Positions 7,190 through 15,964 of a stretch of DNA of 32,259 nucleotides are shown in pieces. The translations under genes and the position numbers were made by a program. This DNA comes from Halieaceae bacterium UBA4438 (lineage in GTDB: Bacteria > Pseudomonadota > Gammaproteobacteria > Pseudomonadales > Halieaceae), in contig DGPO01000110.1 of the NCBI GenBank assembly GCA_002390485.1, positions 1 to 32,259 of the forward strand. The letters are read 5' to 3'. The notes beneath the pieces were generated by a model. It saw only the letters and a list, made by a program, of their open reading frames with translations. It was not told where the DNA came from and did not search any database. How positions within the stretch are numbered: the first letter of the stretch is position 1; every line of letters starts with the position of its first letter.

Positions 7190-9099
7190 ATTTTGATCAG
7201 TTGCCCACAACCGCGCCAGAGACCCCAGTCCTCGACCGAATCGCTGACGCAGGCCATGAAATCGCTTCTTTAAATGACGAAGAGTTGGTGCGCCTTGCAA
7301 ACGAACTGCGCGAATTTTTGCTCTACTCCGTCTCCACGACCGGTGGCCACTTTGGTGCGGGGTTGGGGGTCGTCGAACTCACAATCGCACTTCACCACGT
7401 CTTCAATACTCCCGACGATCGCATCGTGTGGGATGTAGGCCATCAATGCTATCCACATAAAGTACTCACAGGCCGGCGGGAACGCATGTCGTCAATGCGA
7501 CATAAAGGCGGCCTGAGCGGCTTCCCCAAACGGTCAGAAAGTGAATTTGATACCTTTGGTGTTGGGCATTCTTCAACCAGCATTTCAGCAGCAATGGGTA
7601 TGGCACTCGCCGCGAGACAGCAAGGTATCGACCGTAAAGTTGTTGCCATTATCGGCGACGGTGCGATCACCGGTGGCATGGCGTTTGAGGCCTTGGCACA
7701 TGCGGGACACGAACGGCCCAACATGCTGGTCATTCTCAATGACAACCAAATGTCGATTGGCCACAACACGGGCGGCCTCGCGAAGTACTTTGCACGTATC
7801 TGGGCGAGCCAAAACTACCTCACGTTACGTGAGACCTCTAAAAAACTTCTCGAGCACGTGAAGCCAGCCTGGGAGCTTGCCAAGCGCACTGAAGAACACA
7901 TGAAGGGAATGGTCACACCGGGAACATTGTTCGAAGAACTTGGATGGCACTACATCGGCCCTCTTGATGGCCATGATCTGCCCTCACTGGCCAAGGTACT
8001 AAAGCGCGTATCGTCCTTAGATGGGCCACAAATCCTCCATATTCGGACTATTAAAGGAAAGGGCTTTGCGCCCGCCGAAGCGGATCCCATCGGTTACCAC
8101 GCCTTGGGCAAAATCGAGACTAAAAAGCCAGAGTCTTCATCGTCCGAACCAAAGCCGCCGAAATACCAAGACGTGTTTGGTCAATGGCTGTGTGATACCG
8201 CCGCAGAAGATTCAAGAGTTGCAGGCATCACGCCCGCCATGGGCGAGGGCTCCGGCATGGTTAACTTTGCCGCGGCGTACCCCGATCGGTATTTTGATGT
8301 TGCCATTGCCGAGCAGCACGCCGTCACGTTGGCCGCCGGTATGGCCTGCGATGGAGTCAAGCCAGTCGTTGCGATCTACTCTACGTTTCTTCAGCGCGGC
8401 TATGACCAGCTGATTCACGACGTGGCTCTACAGAACTTAGATGTAACCTTTGCGATTGACCGCGCCGGTCTTGTCGGTCAAGACGGTGCTACGCACCACG
8501 GTGCCTTCGACCTCAGCTACTTGCGCTGCATTCCAAACTTAATCATCGCAGCACCAAGCAACGAAAACGATTGCCGACAAATGTTAGTAAGCGCTTACAA
8601 TCACACAGGCCCATCGGCGGTGAGATACCCTCGCGGAGAGGGTACGGGTGTCCGGATTGAGCCCCAGTTGCGCGGCGTTGAAATAGGCAAGGGCCACGTT
8701 GTGCGCGAAGGCAGCGAAATAGCGATACTCAATTTTGGCGTGTTGCTCACCGAGGCCGAAAAAGCCGGCGAAGTACTCAATGCAACGGTTGCCGACATGC
8801 GCTGGGTGAAGCCGCTCGATACTGATCTCATTATGCAACTTGCACAGACCCATTCACGTTTTATTACGGTAGAAGAGAATGTGGTGGCCGGTGGTGCCGG
8901 TAGCGGCGTCGCCGAGTACTTGGCATCACAGGGGCTGAACATTGAGATTCGACACGTGGCGATTGATGATCGGTTTATCGATCACGCCAGTCAGGGCGAG
9001 ACGCGCATAGACGCCGGATTGAGCTGCGATGATATTTTAGAGCAGGCAAATCTTGGGCACGCGAAACCCAACGGAACAAAAACTGCGGTGGCGTTATGA
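7186..9099 (+). CDS. dxs: 1-deoxy-D-xylulose-5-phosphate synthase
   Basis: Thiamine-diphosphate enzyme condensing pyruvate and glyceraldehyde 3-phosphate, the first and flux-controlling step of the MEP isoprenoid pathway. Seen: [14 protein letters not shown] with the catalytic histidine near residue 55, [20 protein letters not shown], the ThDP/Mg motif GDGAITGG (157-164) ending in NDNQMSI, the pyrimidine-domain E in [23 protein letters not shown], and a C-terminal transketolase domain. 637 residues, a normal length. It is the first recognisable enzyme of a dxs-xseB-ispA operon with 4-nt overlaps. Confidence 0.97.
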   Translation: MNFDQLPTTAPETPVLDRIADAGHEIASLNDEELVRLANELREFLLYSVSTTGGHFGAGLGVVELTIALHHVFNTPDDRIVWDVGHQCYPHKVLTGRRERMSSMRHKGGLSGFPKRSESEFDTFGVGHSSTSISAAMGMALAARQQGIDRKVVAIIGDGAITGGMAFEALAHAGHERPNMLVILNDNQMSIGHNTGGLAKYFARIWASQNYLTLRETSKKLLEHVKPAWELAKRTEEHMKGMVTPGTLFEELGWHYIGPLDGHDLPSLAKVLKRVSSLDGPQILHIRTIKGKGFAPAEADPIGYHALGKIETKKPESSSSEPKPPKYQDVFGQWLCDTAAEDSRVAGITPAMGEGSGMVNFAAAYPDRYFDVAIAEQHAVTLAAGMACDGVKPVVAIYSTFLQRGYDQLIHDVALQNLDVTFAIDRAGLVGQDGATHHGAFDLSYLRCIPNLIIAAPSNENDCRQMLVSAYNHTGPSAVRYPRGEGTGVRIEPQLRGVEIGKGHVVREGSEIAILNFGVLLTEAEKAGEVLNATVADMRWVKPLDTDLIMQLAQTHSRFITVEENVVAGGAGSGVAEYLASQGLNIEIRHVAIDDRFIDHASQGETRIDAGLSCDDILEQANLGHAKPNGTKTAVAL

Positions 9100-9305
9100 G
9101 CGAAATAAAAGGCGATGAAAAAAAACTGAGCGCGCAGATCGAGGAGCTGACCGCGTTGGTCAGTCAATTAGAAGACCCCAACATTGAGCTGGAAGATGCG
9201 CTGGCCGTTTACGAATCGGGCATGAAAATAGCGCAGGCCGCACAAAAAGCCTTAGAACAAGCCGAGCAGCGCATTGAAACGGTTACCAACAGTCATCAAA
9301 GCTAA
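9096..9305 (+). CDS. xseB: Exodeoxyribonuclease VII small subunit
   Basis: 69-residue helical protein; several copies bind one XseA in exonuclease VII, which degrades single-stranded DNA. The conserved segment is [29 protein letters not shown], followed by a coiled-coil tail [10 protein letters not shown]. The ATG overlaps the dxs stop by 4 nt. In E. coli the order is xseB-ispA-dxs; here xseB sits between dxs and ispA. Confidence 0.93.
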   Translation: MSEIKGDEKKLSAQIEELTALVSQLEDPNIELEDALAVYESGMKIAQAAQKALEQAEQRIETVTNSHQS

Positions 9306-9338
9306 GTCGTTTTGTAACGGCCGGTGGGCTTTAAAATC

Positions 9339-10169
9339 ATGAATCCCAGTGTGCCCATTGTCTGCAGCGACCCGCGGCTTGAGGCCGCACTCGCCTACGC
9401 ACTCTCCAAACCCGGAAAGCAGCTGAGAAGCCAGCTGTGCTCAGCCACCGCACAAATGATGGCGGACAAGCCACTTGATAGCGCCACTCGAGCGGGCCAG
9501 GCGATCGAATTCCTTCATACCTACTCGCTGATCCACGACGATCTACCGTCGATGGACGACGATGACCTGCGGCGAGGTCAACCAACACTGCATAAACAGT
9601 TTGATGAAGCGACAGCGATTTTAGTCGGTGACGGTTTACAGGCGCTGGCGTTTGAATGGATTACGGACACACCCCAATTGAGTGCGCGTCAACAAGTGCG
9701 CTTAATAAAGCTGCTCAGTCATGCGGTTGGTTTTGACGGCATGGTGGGCGGGCAAGCGATGGATATTGCGGCAGAGGGTCGCTCGCTCGATGTATCAAGT
9801 CTTCAAGAAGTCCACCTCCGCAAAACCGGTGCTCTGATCGAAGCCGCGGTTTTGGCTGGGGCAATTTGCGCCGAGGCCACTCCGTCTCAAGAAGAAGCGC
9901 TGGCGCTGTTCGCAAAGCGTATTGGCCTTGCCTTTCAGGTCATGGATGACGTGCTGGATGTCACGGCCACCTCAGAGGCACTCGGCAAAACTGCGGGCAA
10001 GGACATTAGCGCCGCTAAATCGACTTATGTTGCCTGCCTGGGAGTGGATGCCGCACGCAACTTCGCCGATACATTATTAGCCGAAGCGATCGACGCCTTG
10101 AGCGAGTTTGGTGAGTCAGCCGACACGCTCACCCGACTGGGCCGGCTGATGGTGCATCGCGCCAGCTGA
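9339..10169 (+). CDS. ispA: (2E,6E)-farnesyl diphosphate synthase, short N-terminus
   Basis: Makes farnesyl diphosphate from IPP and DMAPP/GPP, feeding ubiquinone and undecaprenyl lipids. First aspartate-rich motif HDDLPSMDDDDLRRG (about residues 66-80), second FQVMDDVLDVT, and KTGALIEAA between them, all as in IspA. Two oddities: about 18 residues of the usual N-terminal helix are missing, forced by an in-frame TAA at 9315-9317, and the IPP-binding motif GGKRLRP reads PGKQLRS. The start is ATG 9339 or GTG 9324; GGTGGG upstream of 9339 is a poor but possible ribosome-binding site. Converges on pgpA with a 10-bp gap. Confidence 0.9.
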   Translation: MNPSVPIVCSDPRLEAALAYALSKPGKQLRSQLCSATAQMMADKPLDSATRAGQAIEFLHTYSLIHDDLPSMDDDDLRRGQPTLHKQFDEATAILVGDGLQALAFEWITDTPQLSARQQVRLIKLLSHAVGFDGMVGGQAMDIAAEGRSLDVSSLQEVHLRKTGALIEAAVLAGAICAEATPSQEEALALFAKRIGLAFQVMDDVLDVTATSEALGKTAGKDISAAKSTYVACLGVDAARNFADTLLAEAIDALSEFGESADTLTRLGRLMVHRAS

Positions 10170-10179
10170 GCGACTGGGC

Positions 10180-10683
10180 CTAGCTCCACGCCAGCTGCAT
10201 GAGTGAGTAACCACCTGCGACCAAGCCCGCGGCGATCAAGGCCGCAGCAACATCGTCAATCATCACGCCTAAGCCACCACCAACCTGTTGATCGAGCCAA
10301 CTGACTGGCCAAGGCTTTAGAATATCGATCAGTCGAAAGCTAACAAAACTCAGCGCCAAAACAACGTAAGGGTCGATGTGTGTCAAAAACCACGTCCCGA
10401 GTATCAGCAAGGTCAAGCACTGCCCCACGACCTCGTCGATCACAATAATTTGAGCATCGTGAAGCCCGGTGGCGCGCTCAAGATGGTTGGCACACCAAGT
10501 CCCGAGCATAAAAAGCACCACAAGCGTCGCGCTCGAAAAGAGAATGGGCCAATGGAGCAATAAAACCGCTAATGGTAATGCCGCGACACTGCCGACCGTA
10601 CCGGGCGCCACCGGTGAGAGGCCAACACCCAAAAAGGTGGCGACGATGAACGGCAATCCCCTTGACTCAGTGGAAGTGGTCAT
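10180..10683 (-). CDS. pgpA: Phosphatidylglycerophosphatase A
   Basis: Inner-membrane lipid phosphatase converting phosphatidylglycerol phosphate to phosphatidylglycerol. 167 residues with about four membrane segments; signature LSPVAPGTVGS near the N-terminus, the metal-binding IVIDEVVGQ, and a late SFRLIDILKPWP are typical of PgpA. Start: ATG 10683 has AAGGAG 7 nt upstream, better than the GTG at 10689; this places the first 17 nt of pgpA inside the thiL 3' end. Last gene of the glyA-nrdR-rib-nusB-thiL-pgpA run; thiL-pgpA adjacency is standard. Confidence 0.93.
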   Translation of the reverse strand: MTTSTESRGLPFIVATFLGVGLSPVAPGTVGSVAALPLAVLLLHWPILFSSATLVVLFMLGTWCANHLERATGLHDAQIIVIDEVVGQCLTLLILGTWFLTHIDPYVVLALSFVSFRLIDILKPWPVSWLDQQVGGGLGVMIDDVAAALIAAGLVAGGYSLMQLAWS

Positions 10684-11590
10684 AACCACGCTCCTTGGGC
10701 ATCACGTCACACTCTACGCCCTCACCGCCCTCAACGCGACCGATCCTAATACACCCACTGGGCGGATTAGCGCTTGGCGGCAACGTGAAAAGCAGCTGGT
10801 AATCTTCGCCACCGCGCAGCGCTAAGTCCCGTGCACGGGGCTCACCAACCGCTCGTTGCAGTGCCGGTGAAAGGGGCACTAAACCGCTTTCAATAATAAA
10901 TTTACAGCCGCTCGCGTTCGCAATATGCGCTGCATCTTGAAGGAGCCCATCAGAGACATCGATACAGCTCGACGCCTCGCCCCTCAAGCGCACGCCCAAG
11001 TCTAAATGTGCGTCAGGTGCCGTAAATCGTGATACCAAGTGGTCTTGATCTTCGAAATTTAAATCCAGTCCACGGTGTTCTCCTGCCAGTAACGACAGGC
11101 CGAAGGCCGCATCACCAAGGGTCCCACTGACGTAAATCAGATCGCCAATGGCAGCACCTGAGCGCAGGATTTTTTCCCCACACGGACAGTGACCCATCAC
11201 CGTCACCGTCAGGGCCAGCGGTCCGCGAGTGGTATCACCACCGACCAAGGGAATTGCATATCGACTGCTGGCGCGAGTGAGTCCTTGCGACAAACCCTGT
11301 AACCACAGGGGATCGTTGTCTGGCAGGGTCAACGCCAAGGTCATACCGAGCGGTTCAGCCCCCATTGCAGCCAGATCGCTCACTGCCGAAGCGACGGCCT
11401 TATAAGCGATATCTTCAGGGAAAAGATCCTCGTCAAAGTGCGTACCGCAGACCGCGGTGTCAGTCGATACGATGAGCTCTGAACCGGTCGGAACAATCAA
11501 CGCAGCCGCATCGTCACCAACGGACAGTGCGACAAAGTCTCCGGCACCCAAGGAAGAAAAATACTGAGTGATAATATCGAACTCACTCAC
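10667..11590 (-). CDS. thiL: Thiamine-monophosphate kinase
   Basis: ATP-dependent conversion of thiamine monophosphate to thiamine diphosphate, the cofactor needed by Dxs encoded nearby. Conserved blocks: SEFDIITQYF at the start, SVGDDAAAL, GGDTTRGP, VSGTLGDAAFGL, and CIDVSDGLLQDA. About 307 residues from the GTG at 11590, 10 nt after the nusB stop; the open frame extends to 11716 but those residues overlap nusB and are not ThiL-like. The nearest purine-rich site is rather distant, so expression probably relies on coupling to nusB. Confidence 0.92.
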   Translation of the reverse strand: MSEFDIITQYFSSLGAGDFVALSVGDDAAALIVPTGSELIVSTDTAVCGTHFDEDLFPEDIAYKAVASAVSDLAAMGAEPLGMTLALTLPDNDPLWLQGLSQGLTRASSRYAIPLVGGDTTRGPLALTVTVMGHCPCGEKILRSGAAIGDLIYVSGTLGDAAFGLSLLAGEHRGLDLNFEDQDHLVSRFTAPDAHLDLGVRLRGEASSCIDVSDGLLQDAAHIANASGCKFIIESGLVPLSPALQRAVGEPRARDLALRGGEDYQLLFTLPPSANPPSGCIRIGRVEGGEGVECDVMPKERGYDHFH

Positions 11591-11600
11591 GACGCGGTGT

Positions 11601-12044
11601 TCAACCTTCGACCAGTTCGTTTGGTCGTAACTTAAGGCCCACTTGATCGAGCACGCCATTGATGTAGCGGTAAGAATCTGTTGCCCCGAACTTCTTTGCC
11701 AGCGCCACCGTTTCATTGAGTGTGACCTTCGCAGGCACGTCGATACGCTCCATCAACTCAAAAGTCCCAAGACGAAGGAGGTTCCGCTCTATGCAGTCGA
11801 GCGCTTCAATCTCTCTATCAAGAAAAGGGACGTAAAGTGCATCAAGGTCCAGCGAACGCTCAGCAATACCGACGAGCAACTCATTGAAGTATTCGACATC
11901 GACATTCGTAAAGTCATTATCGGTGCGAAACTCTGCCTCGATTGAGGCAGGAGTGGCTCCTGTCATGGACCACTGATACAGCGCTTGAATGCAGAAATGA
12001 CGAGCCCGCCGCCGTTGGGCAGCTAGCACATTGATTGATGTCAT
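11601..12044 (-). CDS. nusB: Transcription antitermination factor NusB
   Basis: RNA-binding partner of NusE/S10 in rRNA antitermination. 147 residues, all-helical; AAQRRRARHFCIQALYQW at the N-terminus binds boxA RNA in homologues, and NETVALAKKFGATDSYRYINGVLD is the C-terminal signature. The ATG overlaps the ribH TGA by one base (TGATG). ribH-nusB-thiL is a conserved order. Confidence 0.95.
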   Translation of the reverse strand: MTSINVLAAQRRRARHFCIQALYQWSMTGATPASIEAEFRTDNDFTNVDVEYFNELLVGIAERSLDLDALYVPFLDREIEALDCIERNLLRLGTFELMERIDVPAKVTLNETVALAKKFGATDSYRYINGVLDQVGLKLRPNELVEG

Positions 12045-12526
12045 CAGTTCTTCAAAGCACCCAGTAGGCTAACCATTTCGAGGGCACTCATTGCCGCCTC
12101 TGCACCCTTGTTTCCCGCTTTGGTCCCAGACCGCTCAATCGCCTGTTCGATGGAGTCGACGGTTAAGACACCGAAGGCAATCGGCACGCCGGAGTCCAAT
12201 GACACCTGCGCAATGCCTTTCGTGCATTCACCCGCAACATGCTCAAAGTGGGGAGTACCGCCACGTATCACAGCGCCCAACGCGATAATCGCATCGCATT
12301 TACCCTGCTTGGCTACCGCCTGGCATACCATGGGGATTTCAAATGCTCCAGGCGCACGAACAATGTGCAGTTGGTCTTCACTGATACCGTGGCGCTTGAG
12401 CGTATCAATGGCACCCTCGAGCAGATGCTCTACGACAAAACTATTCCAACGCCCAACGACGAGCGCAAAGCGTCCAGAAACAGAGTGAAGCTGCCCCTCT
12501 GTAGTCGTTATTGATTGTGACGCCAT
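12044..12526 (-). CDS. ribH: 6,7-dimethyl-8-ribityllumazine synthase
   Basis: Condenses 5-amino-6-ribitylaminouracil with 3,4-dihydroxy-2-butanone 4-phosphate, the penultimate riboflavin step; forms capsids or pentamers. Motifs: [33 protein letters not shown] with the catalytic histidine, and [22 protein letters not shown]. 160 residues from ATG 12526, which has GAGGAG about 6-7 nt upstream; the upstream in-frame ATG at 12541 contains that site and so is not the start. Confidence 0.95.
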   Translation of the reverse strand: MASQSITTTEGQLHSVSGRFALVVGRWNSFVVEHLLEGAIDTLKRHGISEDQLHIVRAPGAFEIPMVCQAVAKQGKCDAIIALGAVIRGGTPHFEHVAGECTKGIAQVSLDSGVPIAFGVLTVDSIEQAIERSGTKAGNKGAEAAMSALEMVSLLGALKN

Positions 12527-12541
12527 ACTTTCTCTCCTCAT

Positions 12542-13672
12542 TTACGCCGGAGGCATTGCCTCTGGCTCTACAAACTCGACGACTTCAAGTCCAAAACCTT
12601 CGAGCGCATTGTACTTCACAGGGGCGCCCATGAGGCGAATTTTACCCACCCCTAAATCCCGTAATATTTGCGCGCCCATCCCCACCTGGGAATAGCCGAC
12701 GCTTTTCTGCTGCGAATCATCCGGTAAATCAGCGCCCAGCACAGCGTCCACCTGCGCTAAAAGCTCCGCATCAGACTCCTGCTTGTTGATCAGCACAACA
12801 ACACCACCACCCTCCTGCCCAACGCGGGACAAGCTGTCTTGTATGGACCAAGAGGCGCGCTCGGCCGATGAAACAGCCAATAGGTCTCGGACAGAGGAAA
12901 CCGTGTGAACCCGCACCAGTGTCGGTGTCTCCTGGTCGAACTCGCCCTTACTCAGGGCCATATGAACGTGGCCTTGTGTGCTTTCTTGATAGACAGACAA
13001 CATAAATTCGCCGTGCCGCGTTGTTATCTGACCACTTCGAATCAAATCGACTGTTCGGTAGTGGTTAAGTCGGTAGTCCACCAAATCAGTAACGCGACCC
13101 ACACTCAGATCGTGCGCGTCAGCAAAGGCCACGAGCGCTGATGCATCGGCAAGCTCTCCGTGGGTGTCGAGCACTTCGGCAAACACAGCAGCAGGGGTTA
13201 GTCCGGCAAGCGTCGCCAAATCGACCCCAGCTTCGGCGGCTCCCGTGCGAATCAAAACGCCGCCTGAGAGTGTTGCTACCGGGAAGATATGGCCCGGCTG
13301 AACCAGATCAGACGGTTTGGCATCGGGCGCCACAGCAACGCGAACCGTGCGTGCTCTGTCGGCAGCCGAAATACCCGTATCGATTTCGGTGCTGGCCTCG
13401 ATAGAGAGTTTCACCGCGCCTGACGTGGCTGGATCAACCATGGGTGGCAAATTAAGTTGCTCGCAACGCGCTTCGGTCAGCGCAAGACTCACCAACCCTC
13501 GAGCCTGCCGCGCCATGAAGGTCACGTGACTGGCCTCGCAACACTCTGCGGCCATCGCCACAACACCTGTTTGACCACCGTCACTTTGGTCAAGCACCAA
13601 CAACACCATTTCACCGCGCCTAAACTCGCTAATAAGCTGTTCTGCCGAGGCCGGCGGTACTGAATCAATCAC
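12542..13672 (-). CDS. RibBA-like protein with both catalytic domains degenerate
   Basis: 376 residues in the usual place of ribBA. The N-terminal half (about 10-205) is clearly a DHBP-synthase fold (EIDTGISAADRARTV, AKPSDLVQPGHIFPV, GGVLIRTG, VDLATLAGLTPAAV). But the acidic active-site loop DDEDRENEGD is replaced by DQSDGGQTGV at 28-37, a few residues are missing near 85, and the catalytic GHTEA histidine is an alanine (GAAEA, residue 145). The C-terminal half resembles GTP cyclohydrolase II but lacks the CLTGD...CDC zinc site and the GRGIGL loop. Proteobacterial RibBX proteins have a dead cyclohydrolase half; here the DHBP half also looks dead. The frame is uninterrupted, so this is not a simple pseudogene. 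It overlaps ribE by 8 nt. Confidence 0.85.
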   Translation of the reverse strand: MIDSVPPASAEQLISEFRRGEMVLLVLDQSDGGQTGVVAMAAECCEASHVTFMARQARGLVSLALTEARCEQLNLPPMVDPATSGAVKLSIEASTEIDTGISAADRARTVRVAVAPDAKPSDLVQPGHIFPVATLSGGVLIRTGAAEAGVDLATLAGLTPAAVFAEVLDTHGELADASALVAFADAHDLSVGRVTDLVDYRLNHYRTVDLIRSGQITTRHGEFMLSVYQESTQGHVHMALSKGEFDQETPTLVRVHTVSSVRDLLAVSSAERASWSIQDSLSRVGQEGGGVVVLINKQESDAELLAQVDAVLGADLPDDSQQKSVGYSQVGMGAQILRDLGVGKIRLMGAPVKYNALEGFGLEVVEFVEPEAMPPA

Positions 13673-14321
13673 TGTGATACCCCGCGTTCTTCAATGTCTC
13701 TACCGTTATACTGCTCGCCGTTGGCGCAACACCTGACTGCAGCAATCGCTCCAGATACCGCGCGATCACATCCACTTCTAGATTCACTTCGCTACCCAAG
13801 GCGTAGCCGCTAAACACTGTTTCTTCCCATGTTTGAGGAATAATATTTAACTCAAATCGCGCGCCTTCAACCGCGTTGACCGTGAGGCTCGTGCCATCGA
13901 CGCAAATGCTTCCTTTTTGAGCAATGTAGCGTGCAAGATCCGCCGGTGCCTCAATCGACACGCGCCAAGACCGCGCGTCGCGGGTTAACCCGACAACGCG
14001 CCCTAAACCATCGACGTGGCCGCTCACTAAATGTCCACCCAAAGCCGTCGTTGGGGTTAGCGACTTTTCCAAATTGACTGCGCTGCCCACCACAATGCTC
14101 TTTAGCGAGGTCAATGACAGCGTCTCAGTGGAGACATCTGCCCAGTAGCCGTCGCCGGGTAATTCCGTCACCGTCAAACAAACGCCATTGGTGGCAATGC
14201 TGTCGCCCAGCTGAACGTCTTCTAACGGCAAGGCGCCCGTTTTAATGCGTAACTTAACGTCACCGCCTGTTTGCTCAATAGCGGCAACTTCACCGACGGC
14301 TTGAATAATTCCGGTAAACAT
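13665..14321 (-). CDS. ribE: Riboflavin synthase alpha subunit
   Basis: Dismutates two 6,7-dimethyl-8-ribityllumazine molecules into riboflavin, the last step of the pathway. Two lumazine-binding barrels in tandem: MFTGIIQAVGEV and SIATNGVCLTVTEL in the first (1-95), GHLVSGHVDGLGRV and SICVDGTSLTVN in the second, then a C-terminal helix ARYLERLLQ for trimer formation. 218 residues, normal. Named ribE here (ribC in some E. coli literature). It is 40 nt downstream of ribD with a GAGAGA ribosome-binding stretch. Confidence 0.95.
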   Translation of the reverse strand: MFTGIIQAVGEVAAIEQTGGDVKLRIKTGALPLEDVQLGDSIATNGVCLTVTELPGDGYWADVSTETLSLTSLKSIVVGSAVNLEKSLTPTTALGGHLVSGHVDGLGRVVGLTRDARSWRVSIEAPADLARYIAQKGSICVDGTSLTVNAVEGARFELNIIPQTWEETVFSGYALGSEVNLEVDVIARYLERLLQSGVAPTASSITVETLKNAGYHSD

Positions 14322-14361
14322 AGATGTCTCTCGTCAGGGTTAGTGCCAGCGGGACTGTCCG

Positions 14362-15486
14362 TCAGTCTCCAGTGGCCGGGCGCATGATAATACGTAAATC
14401 GTCACCAATCATGTCGTGCGATACTATGGCGTAACGATGCGCGTCAGCCAATGACGAAAAGTGAGCACTGTGTAAGGGCCTTGCATCAGCGCCTAGCATG
14501 ACAGGCGCCATGTAAATCAACCACTGGTCAATCAGGTTTTGTCGCTCTAGCGCGCCAACGAGCGTGGGACCTGCCTCAATTAAAATCTCGTTAGCACCCC
14601 GCTCACCCAACGCGAGAAGTACCTGACGCAAATCAAGTCCTCCGTCATTTGCCGGTACTTTCACTTGTGTGACCGTGGATGGCATCGCAGCATCGAGGGA
14701 TGTGGCGTCCTCGGTGAAGACCAGTGTCGGCACGTCTCCAGTGACCACGTTCGCCAAGGGCGGCGTAATACCCCTCGAGTCGATGACCGCTCGAAGGCTC
14801 GGTGCTGTCAGTGCTCGCGACCAATCGTCGCTGTCGAACCGATTGTCACACTGACGGACGGTCAAGGCGCAATCGTCTGCTGTAACCGTGCCGCTACCCG
14901 TCATTATCACGTCACTTGATGCGCGCCACGCTTGAACATCTGACCGCGCACCAACACCCGTAACCCACTGACTTTCACCAGAGGCCATGGCCGTTCTACC
15001 GTCCGCCGAAGCACCCATTTTAACCGTGACACGCCCCCAACCGCGCTCGAGTCGCAAGAAGAATCCACTTAGATCTTGCTGTGCCTCAGACTCGCAAACC
15101 CCCTGAACCACCTCGATTCCCGCCGCCGTCAGGCGCTCAATACCTTTACCTGCAACCCGAGGATCAGGGTCAATACAGGCAATGACAACGCGTGCAATAC
15201 CGGCGTCAATCAGCGCATCGACACAGGGTGGTGTCCTACCCGTATGATTGCAGGGCTCCAAGGTCACATAGACTGTCGCGCCCGCAGCGTCGCTCGTTTG
15301 CGACAGTGCATGCACTTCGGCATGTGCTTGCCCCGCGGGGTGCGTAAAGCCGCTACTGAGCAGAGCGTCGTCACGGACAATCGCACAGCCTACCGCTGGA
15401 TTTGGCGCAGACCATACGCGGGCGCGACGCCCCACTTCCAGAGCCAAGGTCATCCACCGCTGATCGCTACTGGTCACCCTTGCCAC
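14362..15486 (-). CDS. ribD: Bifunctional riboflavin deaminase/reductase RibD
   Basis: The N-terminal cytidine-deaminase-like domain (1-145) deaminates the pyrimidine intermediate: zinc motif HAEVHAL plus PCNHTGRTPPC. The C-terminal reductase domain (about 148-374) uses NADPH: VTVKMGASADGRTA, MTGSGTVTADDC, NEILIEAGPTLVGAL. 374 residues. The start codon is GTG sharing a base with the nrdR stop (TAGTG), so expression probably depends on nrdR translation. No FMN riboswitch is visible upstream of the operon. Confidence 0.95.
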   Translation of the reverse strand: MARVTSSDQRWMTLALEVGRRARVWSAPNPAVGCAIVRDDALLSSGFTHPAGQAHAEVHALSQTSDAAGATVYVTLEPCNHTGRTPPCVDALIDAGIARVVIACIDPDPRVAGKGIERLTAAGIEVVQGVCESEAQQDLSGFFLRLERGWGRVTVKMGASADGRTAMASGESQWVTGVGARSDVQAWRASSDVIMTGSGTVTADDCALTVRQCDNRFDSDDWSRALTAPSLRAVIDSRGITPPLANVVTGDVPTLVFTEDATSLDAAMPSTVTQVKVPANDGGLDLRQVLLALGERGANEILIEAGPTLVGALERQNLIDQWLIYMAPVMLGADARPLHSAHFSSLADAHRYAIVSHDMIGDDLRIIMRPATGD

Positions 15487-15947
15487 TAGGCCTGAGGGTC
15501 GGCTTCAAGTGACGCTATCGCGTCACGGAACTCAGCCAGATCCTCAAAGCTGCGGTAAACGGAGGCAAATCGCACATAAGCCACCTGATCTAAGCGCTTC
15601 AGCGCCCCCATAACCAACTCACCCACAACGCGTGAATCCACTTCTCGCTCACCAGTGGCTCGCAGTTGATTTTTGATTTGCCCAAGCTCGGTCTCCACCG
15701 CCTCCACCGACACAGGGCGTTTTTCCAGTGCGCGTTGAAATCCATCGCGAAGCTTTTCTTCATTAAAGGGTTCACGACTGCCGCTTTGCTTAATAACCCG
15801 AGGCATCACCAGTTCAGCCGCCTCGTAGGTGGTGAAGCGTTCACGACAGCTCACACACTCTCGACGACGTCGGACCTGTCCCCCGTCTGCAACGAGTCGC
15901 GAGTCAATGACCTTGGTGTCGTCGGCAGAGCAAAAGGGGCAGAACAT
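15486..15947 (-). CDS. nrdR: Transcriptional repressor NrdR
   Basis: ATP/dATP-sensing repressor of ribonucleotide reductase genes. N-terminal zinc ribbon CPFC...CVSC (residues 3-37) with [17 protein letters not shown], then an ATP-cone (about 49-139) beginning [21 protein letters not shown]. 153 residues, typical. It sits between glyA and ribD, a widespread arrangement in proteobacteria. No NrdR box was recognised in this window, so its targets are presumably elsewhere. Confidence 0.96.
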   Translation of the reverse strand: MFCPFCSADDTKVIDSRLVADGGQVRRRRECVSCRERFTTYEAAELVMPRVIKQSGSREPFNEEKLRDGFQRALEKRPVSVEAVETELGQIKNQLRATGEREVDSRVVGELVMGALKRLDQVAYVRFASVYRSFEDLAEFRDAIASLEADPQA

Positions 15948-15964
15948 AGTCAGTTACCTACTCG

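Noticed and set aside
15948..15964. FMN riboswitch for the riboflavin operon
   Set aside because: Gaps before nrdR and ribD are far too short and no RFN consensus was seen before glyA.
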